Part shown: positions 26,025 to 35,141 of the stretch, one piece after another
How the letters are laid out: each line of letters begins with the position of its first letter
Numbering within the stretch: position 1 is the first letter of the stretch
Origin: Bacteroidota bacterium
GTDB lineage: Bacteria > Bacteroidota > Bacteroidia > Flavobacteriales > Flavobacteriaceae
Direction of reading: 5' to 3'
Length of the DNA stretch: 64,000 bases
Assembly: GCA_947447375.1 (NCBI GenBank)
Contig: CANFJB010000002.1
Location: 218,741 to 282,740 of the forward strand
Made by a program: the position numbers and the translations under genes
The notes under the pieces: model-generated
Database searches by the model: none
Told to the model about the DNA's origin: nothing
Seen by the model: the letters and a program-made list of their open reading frames with translations, nothing else

Positions 26025-26534
26025 ATGGACATTTCAATATTACAAGCCAAAATACACGAAGTTAGAGGACACAAAGTAATTTTAGATTTTGATTTAGCTC
26101 TACTTTATAAAGTGGAGACTAGAGTTTTGAATCAAGCTGTTAAAAGAAATTCGCAAAGATTCCCGGAGGATTTTATGTTTCAATTGACTTTAGAAGAGTT
26201 CGAAAATATGTCATCACAATTTGTGATGAGATCCCCATCTAAAAGACCAAAAACCGCATTGCCATTTGCATTTTCTGAACAAGGAATTGCAATGCTAAGC
26301 GGTATATTAAACTCAGAAGTTGCAATTAATGTTAATATTGCTATTATGAGAACCTTTGTTATGATAAGAAAATTTGCAATAGAAAATAAAGATTTAAATT
26401 TTAAATTATTGGAAATGGAAAGTAAATACGAGAAGCATTTTAGTGATATATATGAAGCATTGAATTTTCTTATAAAGAGAGATGAAAATGAAATAATCCA
26501 AAAAGAACGAAAACAAATTGGCTATAAAAAATAA
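26025..26534 (+). CDS. ORF6N domain protein
   Basis: The 169-residue product begins with the ORF6N domain (about 5-90): VRGHKVILDFDLALLYKVET, then VLNQAVKRN..RFPEDFMFQL and the FSEQGIAMLSGIL motif. A C-terminal coiled-coil region (about 120-169) with many Glu and Lys suits dimerisation. ORF6N is a putative DNA-binding domain first described in phages and DNA viruses and often found in Bacteroidota chromosomes. Here it lies 9 nt after the M28 gene and 2 nt before an epimerase-like gene, with no other phage genes nearby. It may be a domesticated phage regulator. Confidence 0.85.
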   Translation: MDISILQAKIHEVRGHKVILDFDLALLYKVETRVLNQAVKRNSQRFPEDFMFQLTLEEFENMSSQFVMRSPSKRPKTALPFAFSEQGIAMLSGILNSEVAINVNIAIMRTFVMIRKFAIENKDLNFKLLEMESKYEKHFSDIYEALNFLIKRDENEIIQKERKQIGYKK

Positions 26535-26536
26535 TA

Positions 26537-27340
26537 ATGACAAAAATTAGCATTCTTGGTTGTGGTTGGTTGGGATTGCCTTTGGCGAAAGCCTTAATAG
26601 AAAATGGATTTTCGGTCAAGGGTTCGACGACTTCAACTGAAAAAATAGCGAGACTTCAACAGGCAGGAATAATTCCTTTTTTGATCGAAATAGGAGAAAA
26701 CGGCATCAATGGGGATGTAGATCAATTCTTGGATCAAAGTCAAGTTTTAATAATTAATATTCCGCCTAAATTAAGAGGAAATTCCACTGAAAATTTTGTT
26801 TCTAAAATAGAAACCTTCCTTCCATTTATTGAAAAATCGGGAATTAAAAAAGTGCTTTTTGTGAGTTCTACTTCTGTTTATTCTGATGAAGACAAAGTTG
26901 TAACTGAAGAAACCATTCTAAATCCAGATTCCGAAAGTGGGAAGCAATTGCTTGATTGTGAGAAACTTTTGCATGAAAATTCTCATTTTGAAACTACCAT
27001 TTTACGTTTTGGAGGGCTTATTGGCGAAGACCGTCATCCTATTTATTTTTTAGCTGGGAGAAGTAATATTGAAAACCCAGATGCGCCAATAAATTTGATT
27101 CATCAAGAAGATTGCATCGGAATTATTTTAAAAATAATTGAAAGTAATTGTTGGCAAGAAACGTTCAATGCAGTTGCTCCTTTTCATCCAAGTCGTGAAG
27201 AGTATTATTCTAAAAAAGCAAAAGAATATAATTTGGAACCTCCTATCTTTACGCATTCAAAACCATCAATTGGGAAAACCATTTTATCTGATAAATTGGA
27301 GAATGTTTTGAAATACCAATTCAAAAAAGGAAGTTTATAA
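26537..27340 (+). CDS. NAD(P)-dependent epimerase/dehydratase-like (extended SDR) protein
   Basis: The 267-residue protein has an N-terminal Rossmann loop GCGWLGLPLA (GxGxxG-type) and SDR features such as VSSTSVYSD, ILRFGGLIG and NLIHQEDCIG. It resembles the YeeZ group of nucleotide-sugar-epimerase-like SDRs. The active-site Tyr-x-x-x-Lys is not clearly preserved (the region reads SVYSDEDK), so it may be a binding or atypical redox enzyme. It starts 2 nt after the ORF6N stop, and its own stop touches the next gene's start. Confidence 0.75.
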   Translation: MTKISILGCGWLGLPLAKALIENGFSVKGSTTSTEKIARLQQAGIIPFLIEIGENGINGDVDQFLDQSQVLIINIPPKLRGNSTENFVSKIETFLPFIEKSGIKKVLFVSSTSVYSDEDKVVTEETILNPDSESGKQLLDCEKLLHENSHFETTILRFGGLIGEDRHPIYFLAGRSNIENPDAPINLIHQEDCIGIILKIIESNCWQETFNAVAPFHPSREEYYSKKAKEYNLEPPIFTHSKPSIGKTILSDKLENVLKYQFKKGSL

Positions 27341-28267
27341 TTGATACAAAAATTAAAATCTAAAATTCATTCGAAAATTACCTCAATAGGATTGCCAATT
27401 TTGGCACTTTGTTGGGTGAGTTTTTTTTGGGGAACTACTTGGATTGCATCAAAAGAAGGGGTGAAGTACATGCCGGCGTTACAGCTTGCAGCTATTCGCC
27501 AATTTTTAGGCGCCACTTTATATTTGTCTTATTTTTTATTTAAGAAAACTCCTTGGCCGAAAGGCAAACAATGGAAAACGATTATTATATTGAGTATTTT
27601 GAATTTTGTTTTAAGCAACGGTTTAAGCACTTGGGGAGTGAAATACATAAGCAGTGGTTTGGGAGCAATTATTGGCGCTTTGGTTCCGCTTTGGGTGGTA
27701 ATTATTAGTTTGTCTAGAGGCGAAAAATTAGTAAAACTCGCAATTGTAGGTTTGATTATTGGATTTGCGGGGGTTTGTGTAATTTTCTACGAACATCTAA
27801 GTGATTTCTTGATTTTTGATTTCCGATTTGGCATAATTATATCCATAATTTCAACATTAACTTGGGCTTTTGCTACATTATATACTAAGAAAAAAGCGGC
27901 TAGTTTTAACCCTTATTTTAGTTTGGGAATCCAAATGTTTATTTCAAGTATTTTCCTTTTTGCCTATTTAGGCGCTACGGGATCGGCGGTGAGTTTATCT
28001 ACTATTCCAGTTATTTCGTGGGTTTCAATTGGTTATTTGGTGATTTTTGGATCGGTGTTAACCTTCATCGCCTACATTTATGCGTTGCAACATTTGCCTG
28101 CAGAAATCAATAGTATTTACGCTTATATCAATCCAATAATTGCGGTTCTTTTAGGTGCTTATATTTTTGGAGAACCATTATCGTTAGCAATTGCTATTGG
28201 CGGAACAATCACTTTATTTGGACTTTATTTGGTTAATAGATCCTTTCAAAATTCTAAAAACGCATAA
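27341..28267 (+). CDS. EamA/DMT family transporter
   Basis: The 308-residue protein has ten predicted transmembrane segments in two EamA halves (WVSFFWGTTWIASKEG in the first; PAEINSIYAYINPIIAVLLG in the second), typical of drug/metabolite exporters of the RhaT/YedA class. The start is a TTG at 27341, directly after the stop of the previous gene; no ATG precedes the first membrane segment, so TTG with translational coupling is the best choice. Likely substrates are amino acids or small metabolites, not resolvable from sequence. Confidence 0.85.
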   Translation: MIQKLKSKIHSKITSIGLPILALCWVSFFWGTTWIASKEGVKYMPALQLAAIRQFLGATLYLSYFLFKKTPWPKGKQWKTIIILSILNFVLSNGLSTWGVKYISSGLGAIIGALVPLWVVIISLSRGEKLVKLAIVGLIIGFAGVCVIFYEHLSDFLIFDFRFGIIISIISTLTWAFATLYTKKKAASFNPYFSLGIQMFISSIFLFAYLGATGSAVSLSTIPVISWVSIGYLVIFGSVLTFIAYIYALQHLPAEINSIYAYINPIIAVLLGAYIFGEPLSLAIAIGGTITLFGLYLVNRSFQNSKNA

Positions 28268-28271
28268 AAAA

Positions 28272-28300
28272 AATCCCATTTTGAATTACAAAATGGGATT
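28272..28300. terminator. Bidirectional terminator between the DMT exporter and M13 peptidase genes
   Basis: AATCCCATTTTG (28272-28283) and CAAAATGGGATT (28289-28300) pair perfectly over 12 bp with a 5-nt loop. The T run is strongest on the minus strand, serving the peptidase gene. Confidence 0.9.
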
Positions 28301-28323
28301 ATTAAATTTATATAAATTGGTTA

Positions 28324-30387
28324 TTACCAAATTTTAACTCTTTTTTCAGGAGCTACAAACATTCCGTCACCTTCTTTAATGTCAAATGCAGAATAGAAAG
28401 AATCAACGTTTTGAATTGGCACATAAGCGCGGTACATTCCTGGAGAATGCGGGTCTGTTTTCACTTGATTTTTCAACGCTTCGTCTCTCATTTTAGATCT
28501 CCAAATGGTTGACCAAGAGATAAAAAATCGTTGTTCCGGTGTATAACCATCAATTAAACCTGGATTTCCATTTTCTTTCAAATACAATTGTAATCCGTCG
28601 TAAGCAGCATTCACCCCACCTAAATCACCAATATTTTCTCCTAATGTAAATTTACCATCTACGTGAGTTCCTGGCAATGGTTCTAAAGCAGAATATTGAT
28701 CAGCAAGAGCTCCGCCTAGAGCAGTGAATTTTGTTAAATCTTCAGCTGTCCACCAGTCAATTAAATTTCCATCTGCATTATAAGTCGCCCCTTGATCATC
28801 AAAACCATGAGAAATTTCATGCCCGATTACTCCACCAATTCCACCGTAATTTACAGCTTCATCAGCTTGGTAATTGTAAAATGGTGGTTGTAAGATTGCC
28901 GCTGGGAATACAATTTCGTTGTAAGAAGGATTGTAATAAGCATTAACCGTTTGAGGCGACATTCCCCATTCTGTTTTATCAACTGGTTTTCCCAATTTAG
29001 CTAGGTCTTTATCCCAACCCCATTTAGAAACGTTTCTTATGTTTTGAAAATAGCTTCCTCCATCTTCAGGACTTTTCACAGCTAAAGCAGAATAATCTTC
29101 CCATTTGTCAGGGTAACCTATTTTTATAGTTAATTTATTCAACTTTTCAACCGCTTTTGCTTTGGTTTCAGCTGACATCCAAGTCAAATTATTAATTCTA
29201 ATTTCATAGGCTCTCATTACGTTTTTGATCATTTTCATGGCCTTAGCTTTAGCTTCAGCTGGGAACATTTTTTCAACGTATAATTTCCCTAAGGCTTCAC
29301 CCACTGTTCCATTAACAACTTGTAAAGCTTTTTCGTGACGAGGTCTTTGTTTTAAAGCACCTGTTAAAGTTTTTCCGTAAAACTCCCAGTTTGCAGTTTC
29401 AATAGTTGTAGACAATTGGCTTGAAGCTCCTCTTAACAACATCCAACGCATGTATGCCTTCCAGTCTTCTACTTTATTTTCAGTGAATAAAGTTTGTAAA
29501 GAACTCATGTATCTTGGTTGAGAAACGATTATAGTATCAATTTTAGTAATTCCAATTCCTTTAATATAAGTATTCCAATCTATTGAAGGAAGCATTTTTT
29601 GTAAATCGGCAATTGCAGTTGGGTTGTATTGTTTTTTACTATCTCTACGCTCCACACGGTCCAACCTTGGTTTAGACATTTGGATTTCTAATGCAAGAAT
29701 TTTTTCAGCATTTGCTTTAGCTTGTTCTGGAGATTCATTTAAAAATTGTAACATTTTTGCAACGTGAAGAACATATTTCTCGCGTTTTTCTTTAGAATCT
29801 TTGTCTTCTGAAACATAGTAATCTCTGTCTGGCAATCCTAATCCACCTGGACCAACACTAACTACATTTCGAGTACTATTTTTTTCATCAGCACCAATTC
29901 CAACACCAAAAAAACCAACGCCTCCACCTTGCGCTTCAGTTTCCATCATCAATTTTTGTAAATCTTTGACGTTTTTCACCGCATTAATTTTAGCTAAATA
30001 AGGAGCTAATGGTGCGACCCCTTGTTTGTTTCTTGCCACAGTATCCATAGCGGCTTTGTACATAATAATCGCTTTACCTTGATCGGTATTTGATTTGTAT
30101 TTTGGATTTTTTGAAGCCTCTTTTAAAATTGCTAAGGCATCTTTATCGGTGTTTTGACGTAATTCATCAAAACTTCCCCAACGCGTTTTGTCAGCTGGGA
30201 TTTCTGTGTTCTTTAACCAAGTTCCATTCACGAATTTGAAAAAATCTTCACTTGGCTTCACCGATTTATCCATAAAAGGAACGTTTATTCCAGGCGTCTT
30301 TTGAGAGGCCTCTTTTTGTGCATTCGCAGATAATCCAATCAGGGCTGGAATAACGTACAACAATGTCTTATTAAAATTAAGTTTCAT
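28324..30387 (-). CDS. pepO: M13 family (neprilysin-like) zinc metallopeptidase
   Basis: The 687-residue enzyme has a signal peptide (about 1-23, GLSANAQ). The M13 zinc site GHEISHGFDDQG is near residue 525, with the third ligand in ENIGDLGGVNAAYD about 60 residues later. NAYYNPSYNEIVFPAAILQPP is the conserved substrate-binding region (NAYYNP) and the C terminus has the YAPIQN-like block (YVPIQNVDSFYSAF, ending KRVKIW). It cleaves oligopeptides in the periplasm or outside the cell. It is monocistronic. The symbol follows the general PepO naming of bacterial neprilysins and does not imply lactococcal function. Confidence 0.93.
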   Translation of the reverse strand: MKLNFNKTLLYVIPALIGLSANAQKEASQKTPGINVPFMDKSVKPSEDFFKFVNGTWLKNTEIPADKTRWGSFDELRQNTDKDALAILKEASKNPKYKSNTDQGKAIIMYKAAMDTVARNKQGVAPLAPYLAKINAVKNVKDLQKLMMETEAQGGGVGFFGVGIGADEKNSTRNVVSVGPGGLGLPDRDYYVSEDKDSKEKREKYVLHVAKMLQFLNESPEQAKANAEKILALEIQMSKPRLDRVERRDSKKQYNPTAIADLQKMLPSIDWNTYIKGIGITKIDTIIVSQPRYMSSLQTLFTENKVEDWKAYMRWMLLRGASSQLSTTIETANWEFYGKTLTGALKQRPRHEKALQVVNGTVGEALGKLYVEKMFPAEAKAKAMKMIKNVMRAYEIRINNLTWMSAETKAKAVEKLNKLTIKIGYPDKWEDYSALAVKSPEDGGSYFQNIRNVSKWGWDKDLAKLGKPVDKTEWGMSPQTVNAYYNPSYNEIVFPAAILQPPFYNYQADEAVNYGGIGGVIGHEISHGFDDQGATYNADGNLIDWWTAEDLTKFTALGGALADQYSALEPLPGTHVDGKFTLGENIGDLGGVNAAYDGLQLYLKENGNPGLIDGYTPEQRFFISWSTIWRSKMRDEALKNQVKTDPHSPGMYRAYVPIQNVDSFYSAFDIKEGDGMFVAPEKRVKIW

Positions 30388-30554
30388 AATTAGTTACTAT
30401 TTAGTTAGACTTCAAAAATATTGAATATTTTTTTAATAATTGTTAAATTTTACCATTTTTATAACTATTGTAGTTTCTTTATTTCATCAAAAATTAAATC
30501 GAGAATACCATTTCAGACTCTATAACTTTTGTAAATTTGTAAAAAAAAAAATCA

Positions 30555-31220
30555 ATGCTTTCTTTTTTCAAAAAATACAAATGGTTCTTGCTTTTAGTAA
30601 TAGGACTTTCTGCAATAATTTTAACCTTATTTTATTCGGCTTTAAAGCCAAAAAAGACGCTTCCAATTTACAATCCGTCAATGGTAAATCCGGAATTGGT
30701 AGATTCTACGATTCAATATATCAGTAAATACCATACTATTGCTGATTTTTCATTTACCAATCAAAATGGGAAAATAATCACACAAAAAGAATATGAAGGC
30801 AAAATTTATGTGGCCGATTTTTTCTTTACCACTTGCGGTTCTATTTGTCCAAAAATGACCACTAATTTAGTTGAAGTTCAAAAAGCATTTATCAATAATC
30901 CTAAAGTGATGTTGCTTTCTCACACTGTTTTTCCTGAAACAGATAGCGTTGCAGTTTTAAAAGAATATGCCAAAAAAAACGGAGTGATTGATGGAAAATG
31001 GAATTTGGTAACTGGCGATAAAAAGCAAATTTATGCTATGGCGAGAAAGTCTTATTTGGCAGTAAAATTGGGTAAACCCGAAGAATTATACGATATGGTT
31101 CACACCGAAAACTTTGTATTGGTAGACTCAAAAAGACGGGTAAGAGGTTTCTATGACGGAACGAAAAAAGAAGATATCGAAAGATTAATCGAAGACATTA
31201 ATTTTTTGTGCACTCAATAA
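30555..31220 (+). CDS. SCO1/SenC family copper chaperone-like thioredoxin-fold protein
   Basis: The 221-residue protein has an N-terminal transmembrane anchor (about 10-28) and a thioredoxin fold with the SCO copper ligands Cys94 and Cys98 (TTCGSICP) and His183 (MVHTENFVLVD). SCO proteins deliver copper to the CuA site of cytochrome c oxidase or act as thiol reductases. TAAATTTG at 30532-30539 may be its -7 element. It lies upstream of feoAB in the same direction, but the latter has its own promoter. Confidence 0.88.
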   Translation: MLSFFKKYKWFLLLVIGLSAIILTLFYSALKPKKTLPIYNPSMVNPELVDSTIQYISKYHTIADFSFTNQNGKIITQKEYEGKIYVADFFFTTCGSICPKMTTNLVEVQKAFINNPKVMLLSHTVFPETDSVAVLKEYAKKNGVIDGKWNLVTGDKKQIYAMARKSYLAVKLGKPEELYDMVHTENFVLVDSKRRVRGFYDGTKKEDIERLIEDINFLCTQ

Positions 31221-31255
31221 AAGGCGATTTCTAAACCCTAAAAATGTCATAAAAC

Positions 31256-31297
31256 TGATAATTATCATTTGATTGAATAATTTTATATTTACTTTTG
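31256..31297 (+). promoter_or_regulatory. feoAB promoter with Fur-like palindrome
   Basis: TTTG (31268-31271), an 18-nt spacer and TACTTTTG (31290-31297) form a good Bacteroidota promoter. The perfect 12-bp palindrome TGATAATTATCA (31256-31267) directly abuts the -33 element and resembles the GATAAT/ATTATC halves of Fur boxes. Position and target genes make an iron-responsive operator likely. Confidence 0.65.
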
Positions 31298-31323
31298 TAA
31301 TCTAAATTCAATCTAAATAAGGT

Positions 31324-31566
31324 TTGCGAACTACAATAAATTCTCTCAAAAAAGGCGAAACAGCAATTATCAAGGATTTTGATATTGACTCTATTCCATT
31401 GAAGCTATTGGAAATGGGGTGTTTGCCGGGAAATACGGTTCAATTACTTCAGATTGCTCCTTTTGGAGACCCACTTTATTTAAATATTAATGGCTCACAT
31501 CTTGCAATTCGAATAGAAACAGCAAATGAAATTGAGGTTGAAATTCTAAACGCCAACTCAAAATGA
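31324..31566 (+). CDS. feoA: Ferrous iron transport protein A
   Basis: The 80-residue SH3-like protein has the FeoA pattern: LKKGETAIIKDFD, LLEMGCLPGNTVQLL, APFGDPLYLNINGSHLAIR. The start is a TTG at 31324 because no in-frame ATG exists before the conserved region and a purine-rich AAGG precedes it. It overlaps feoB by 4 nt (ATGA), which implies translational coupling. FeoA stimulates or stabilises FeoB in the inner membrane. A Fur-like palindrome lies in the promoter. Confidence 0.93.
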   Translation: MRTTINSLKKGETAIIKDFDIDSIPLKLLEMGCLPGNTVQLLQIAPFGDPLYLNINGSHLAIRIETANEIEVEILNANSK

Positions 31567-33662
31567 GCAGTAACAACATAAATGTCGCTTTAATTGGAAA
31601 TCCAAATACGGGTAAAACTTCTGTTTTTAATGAATTGACAGGTTTGAACCAGCAAGTTGGGAATTACCCTGGAATTACTGTTGAAAAAAAGATTGGGTTT
31701 TGTAAATTAACGTCTAAAATCAAAGCTAATATTCTCGATTTACCTGGGACTTATAGTTTGAATGCCAGTTCAATCGATGAAAATGTGGTAATCGAATTGC
31801 TGTTAAATAAAAACGATAAATTATTTCCCGATGTAGCTCTTGTAGTTACCGATGTTGAAAATTTGAAACGTAATTTATTGCTTTTCACCCAAATTAAAGA
31901 CCTTGAAATACCTACGATATTAGTCATAAATATGGCGGATAGAATGAAATTCAAAGGTATTTCACTCGATATTCCTTATTTAGAAGAGCAATTTAAAACA
32001 AAAATCGCCTTAATAAGTACTAGAAAAGGAACCGGAATTGAAGAATTGAAAGAGTTAATTACCAATTACAAGTCCCTTTCTACAGAGCCTTGTTTGAATG
32101 CATCAACCATAGATCCGGACTATTTTGAAACGTTGCAAAAAACATTTCCAACTCAATTGCTTTATAAATTGTGGCTGGTAATTACTCAGGATGTGAACTT
32201 TTTAAATTTGGATAGAAATGAAATTCAAAATTCCTATACCAAATCTCATTCCGATTTGAAGCGATTGCAACAAAAGGAAACCATAAAAAGATACCAATTT
32301 ATAAATGACATTCTAAAAGTTGGACTTACTATCGATTCTTCGATTGCAAAAGATTTCCGAAGCAAATTAGATCGAGTTTTAACACACAAAGTTTGGGGTT
32401 ATTGCATCTTTTTCGGCATCTTATTTTTCATCTTTCAGTCTATTTTCGAATGGTCGAAAGTCCCGATGGAATTTATAGACACCACTTTTGCAGATTTTAG
32501 TTTGTATGCAAGTGAATCTTTACCGGCCGGGGTTTTAACCAATTTAATTTCACAAGGAATCATTCCAGGAATTGGGGGGATTTTAATTTTTATACCACAA
32601 ATAGCTTTCTTATTTATGTTTATTTCTATTTTAGAAGAAAGCGGTTACATGAGCCGTGTGGTATTTTTAATGGATAAATTAATGAGAAGGTTTGGCCTTT
32701 CGGGGAAAAGCGTTGTTCCACTAATTTCCGGAACTGCTTGTGCTATTCCGGCAATTATGGCTACAAGAAACATTGAAAATTGGAAGGAAAGATTGATTAC
32801 TATTCTCGTTACGCCATTCACCACTTGTTCTGCAAGATTACCAGTTTATGCTATTATTATTGCCTTGGTTATTCCTGATATACGTGTTTTTGGAGTTTTC
32901 AATTTGCAGGGATTAACTTTAATGTTGCTTTATCTTTTGGGATTTGGAATGGCGATTTTCTCAGCTTATATTTTAAATAAAATCTTAAAAATAAAAGGCA
33001 AAACATTTTTTGTAGTTGAAATGCCAAACTATAAATTGCCAATGTTTAAGAATGTCGCTATCAATGTGATTGAGAAAACGCGTTCTTTTATTTTTGGAGC
33101 TGGTAAAATAATTCTTGCCATTTCAATTGTATTATGGTTTTTGGCGTCTTATGGACCAGGAAAGAAATTCAATGATGCGGAGGTGATAATTACGGCTGAA
33201 AATACAAACAGCACGTTATCAAAATTAGAATTGAAGGATAAAGTGGCCGCTTATAAATTAGAAAATTCCTACATTGGAATAATGGGAAAAGCGATAGAAC
33301 CTGCTATTTCACCTTTGGGCTATGATTGGAAAATTGGGATTGCCATTATTAGTTCATTTGCCGCAAGGGAGGTTTTTGTAGGGACTTTAGCCACTATTTA
33401 TAGCGTTGGAGATAACGACAATGACAATACCATAAAAAACAAAATGGGCGCCGAAATTAACCCTGAAACTGGAGCTAAAATATTCAATTTTGCAACAGGG
33501 ATTTCATTATTACTTTTTTATGCCTTTGCTATGCAATGCGCTAGTACCTTGGCGATTACTAAAAAGGAAACCAACACTTGGAAATGGCCTTTGGCGCAAC
33601 TTGTTTTCATGAGTGGACTGGCTTATATTGTAGCTTTACTAGCATTTCAAATTTTAAAATAA
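31563..33662 (+). CDS. feoB: Ferrous iron transport protein B
   Basis: The 699-residue GTP-gated Fe(II) transporter has an N-terminal G domain (G1 GNPNTGKTS at 12-20; LDLPGTYSLNA as switch II; NMADR as G4), a helical GDI-like spacer, and a membrane domain with two Gate motifs (SGTACAIPAIMATR and GTLATIYSVG). The length is normal. It is coupled to feoA and followed 7 nt later by a 39-residue Cys-rich membrane protein, which completes a feoA-feoB-feoC-like operon. Confidence 0.96.
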   Translation: MSSNNINVALIGNPNTGKTSVFNELTGLNQQVGNYPGITVEKKIGFCKLTSKIKANILDLPGTYSLNASSIDENVVIELLLNKNDKLFPDVALVVTDVENLKRNLLLFTQIKDLEIPTILVINMADRMKFKGISLDIPYLEEQFKTKIALISTRKGTGIEELKELITNYKSLSTEPCLNASTIDPDYFETLQKTFPTQLLYKLWLVITQDVNFLNLDRNEIQNSYTKSHSDLKRLQQKETIKRYQFINDILKVGLTIDSSIAKDFRSKLDRVLTHKVWGYCIFFGILFFIFQSIFEWSKVPMEFIDTTFADFSLYASESLPAGVLTNLISQGIIPGIGGILIFIPQIAFLFMFISILEESGYMSRVVFLMDKLMRRFGLSGKSVVPLISGTACAIPAIMATRNIENWKERLITILVTPFTTCSARLPVYAIIIALVIPDIRVFGVFNLQGLTLMLLYLLGFGMAIFSAYILNKILKIKGKTFFVVEMPNYKLPMFKNVAINVIEKTRSFIFGAGKIILAISIVLWFLASYGPGKKFNDAEVIITAENTNSTLSKLELKDKVAAYKLENSYIGIMGKAIEPAISPLGYDWKIGIAIISSFAAREVFVGTLATIYSVGDNDNDNTIKNKMGAEINPETGAKIFNFATGISLLLFYAFAMQCASTLAITKKETNTWKWPLAQLVFMSGLAYIVALLAFQILK

Positions 33663-33669
33663 CTACAAA

Positions 33670-33789
33670 ATGGCACAAGAAATAATTGCATTTATCGCTT
33701 TAGGATTGGCGCTGGGTTATTTAACAAAGAAATTCTTTTTTAAGAAAAGCACCTCTAAAAAGTGCGGTCCAAACGATTGCGGCTGCTAG
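33670..33789 (+). CDS. FeoB-associated Cys-rich membrane protein
   Basis: A 39-residue gene 7 nt after feoB. It has an N-terminal transmembrane helix (about 4-18, IIAFIALGLALGYL), a lysine-rich stretch and a C-terminal cysteine cluster (Cys32, Cys37, Cys39; KKCGPNDCGC). This matches the small FeoB-associated Cys-rich membrane protein family, which takes the FeoC position in many Bacteroidota. The cysteines could bind iron or an Fe-S cluster to regulate FeoB, but this is inference. Confidence 0.85.
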   Translation: MAQEIIAFIALGLALGYLTKKFFFKKSTSKKCGPNDCGC

Positions 33790-33843
33790 TAATTTATTTA
33801 TTAACAATCCGAAAAATTCTCTTTTTTGAAGTTATACAAAACC

Positions 33844-33862
33844 AACTTATTCTGTAAGTTTG
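33844..33862 (+). promoter_or_regulatory. umuCD promoter -7 element within an inverted repeat
   Basis: TAAGTTTG (33855-33862) fits the -7 consensus and ends 4 nt before the umuC start. AACTTA (33844-33849) and TAAGTT (33855-33860) form a perfect inverted repeat around TTCTG, extendable to 8 of 9 bp. This is a candidate operator overlying the promoter. Confidence 0.5.
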
Positions 33863-33866
33863 TAGT

Positions 33867-35141
33867 ATGTATGCTTTAGTCGATTGTAACAATTTTTATG
33901 CTTCCTGCGAACGTGTTTTTCAACCGAAACTCAACGGAAAACCGGTTGTTATATTATCCAATAACGATGGATGTGTAATTTCCAGAAGCAACGAAGCTAA
34001 GGCTGCTGGTGTTTCAATGGGCGTTCCATTATTTCAAATTAAAGACTTAGTAAAAGAAAAAAACATTGAAGTTTTCTCTTCAAATTATGTTTTATATGGC
34101 GATTTAAGTAATCGTGTAATGAAAATTTTAGCACAGTTTTCACCGAATTTAGAAATTTACAGCATCGATGAAGCGTTTCTTAATTTTGACGGAATGTCAA
34201 TTTCAGATTACGATTCGTATGGAATTGCGATGAAGAGCAGAATTCAAAAATGGGTTGGAATTCCCGTTTGCGTTGGTTTTGCACCCACAAAAGCATTGGC
34301 AAAAGTAGCCAATAAAATTGCCAAAAAATTTCAAGATCGCACTTCTGGAGTGTACACTATTGATACTGACGAAAAAAGGATTAAAGCACTTAAATGGACT
34401 AAAATTGAAGACGTTTGGGGCATTGGAAATAGAACAACTAAGAAAGCAAAACTTCGAAATATCAATACCGCTTTCGATTTCATTCAGCCGCATCAGGAGT
34501 CTTGGATTCGAAAAGAGCTTGGCGTGGTAGGACTTCGTTTGAAATACGAATTGGAAGGAAAATCGGTGTTGGATTTAGAACCTATTCCAAACGCAAAAAA
34601 AAGCATTTCGACTACAAGAAGTTTCCCAAAACAAATTTCCGATTTCGATTTATTGCGAGAGCGAGTGGCTACTTTTGCAGCTATTTGTGCTGAGAAATTG
34701 AGGAACCAAAATTCGTGTTGCCACACTATTATTGTGATGTTGGTTATCGATAGACATACCGTTAAAACGTCAAAATATTATTTTAATATGGCGGTTACTT
34801 TGCCATTTGCAACCAATTCTACTTTAACTATTTCAAACATTGCAATAGATATATTAAAAAAGTTGCTTCACGGAAATGAAAATGTAAAGTTTAAAAAAGC
34901 AGGTGTAATTGTAACTGAATTCATCCCTGAAGATCAAAAGCAATTTCAATTATTTGAAGAAGAAAACCCGAAACATTTGGCTTTAATGCGTTCGATGGAT
35001 TTTCTGAATAAAAAAATGGGCGATAAAAAAGTCAAGCTGGCATCGCAAAATTTGAATCTTACTTGGAACATGCGACAAAATCATTTGTCACCAAAATACA
35101 CTACTAATTTCAACGATATTCTTGAGGTAAAATGTCAATAA
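33867..35141 (+). CDS. umuC: Y-family DNA polymerase, UmuC subunit of a Pol V-like enzyme
   Basis: The 424-residue protein has Y-family catalytic residues Asp6 (ALVDCNNFY) and Asp101-Glu102 (YSIDEAFLNF), the RSNEAKAAGVSMGVP and VGFAPTKALAKVANKIAK motifs, helix-hairpin-helix region (WGIGNRTTKK), little-finger domain and a UmuC-specific C terminus. It performs error-prone translesion synthesis. It overlaps umuD by 10 nt, with umuC first, the reverse of the E. coli umuDC order. The candidate leaderless promoter with an inverted repeat suggests damage-linked regulation. Confidence 0.94.
   Translation: MYALVDCNNFYASCERVFQPKLNGKPVVILSNNDGCVISRSNEAKAAGVSMGVPLFQIKDLVKEKNIEVFSSNYVLYGDLSNRVMKILAQFSPNLEIYSIDEAFLNFDGMSISDYDSYGIAMKSRIQKWVGIPVCVGFAPTKALAKVANKIAKKFQDRTSGVYTIDTDEKRIKALKWTKIEDVWGIGNRTTKKAKLRNINTAFDFIQPHQESWIRKELGVVGLRLKYELEGKSVLDLEPIPNAKKSISTTRSFPKQISDFDLLRERVATFAAICAEKLRNQNSCCHTIIVMLVIDRHTVKTSKYYFNMAVTLPFATNSTLTISNIAIDILKKLLHGNENVKFKKAGVIVTEFIPEDQKQFQLFEEENPKHLALMRSMDFLNKKMGDKKVKLASQNLNLTWNMRQNHLSPKYTTNFNDILEVKCQ

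Noticed and set aside
30440..30727. A 95-codon open frame before and within the SCO gene
   Set aside because: It overlaps the clearly coding SCO frame out of phase and lacks any domain.
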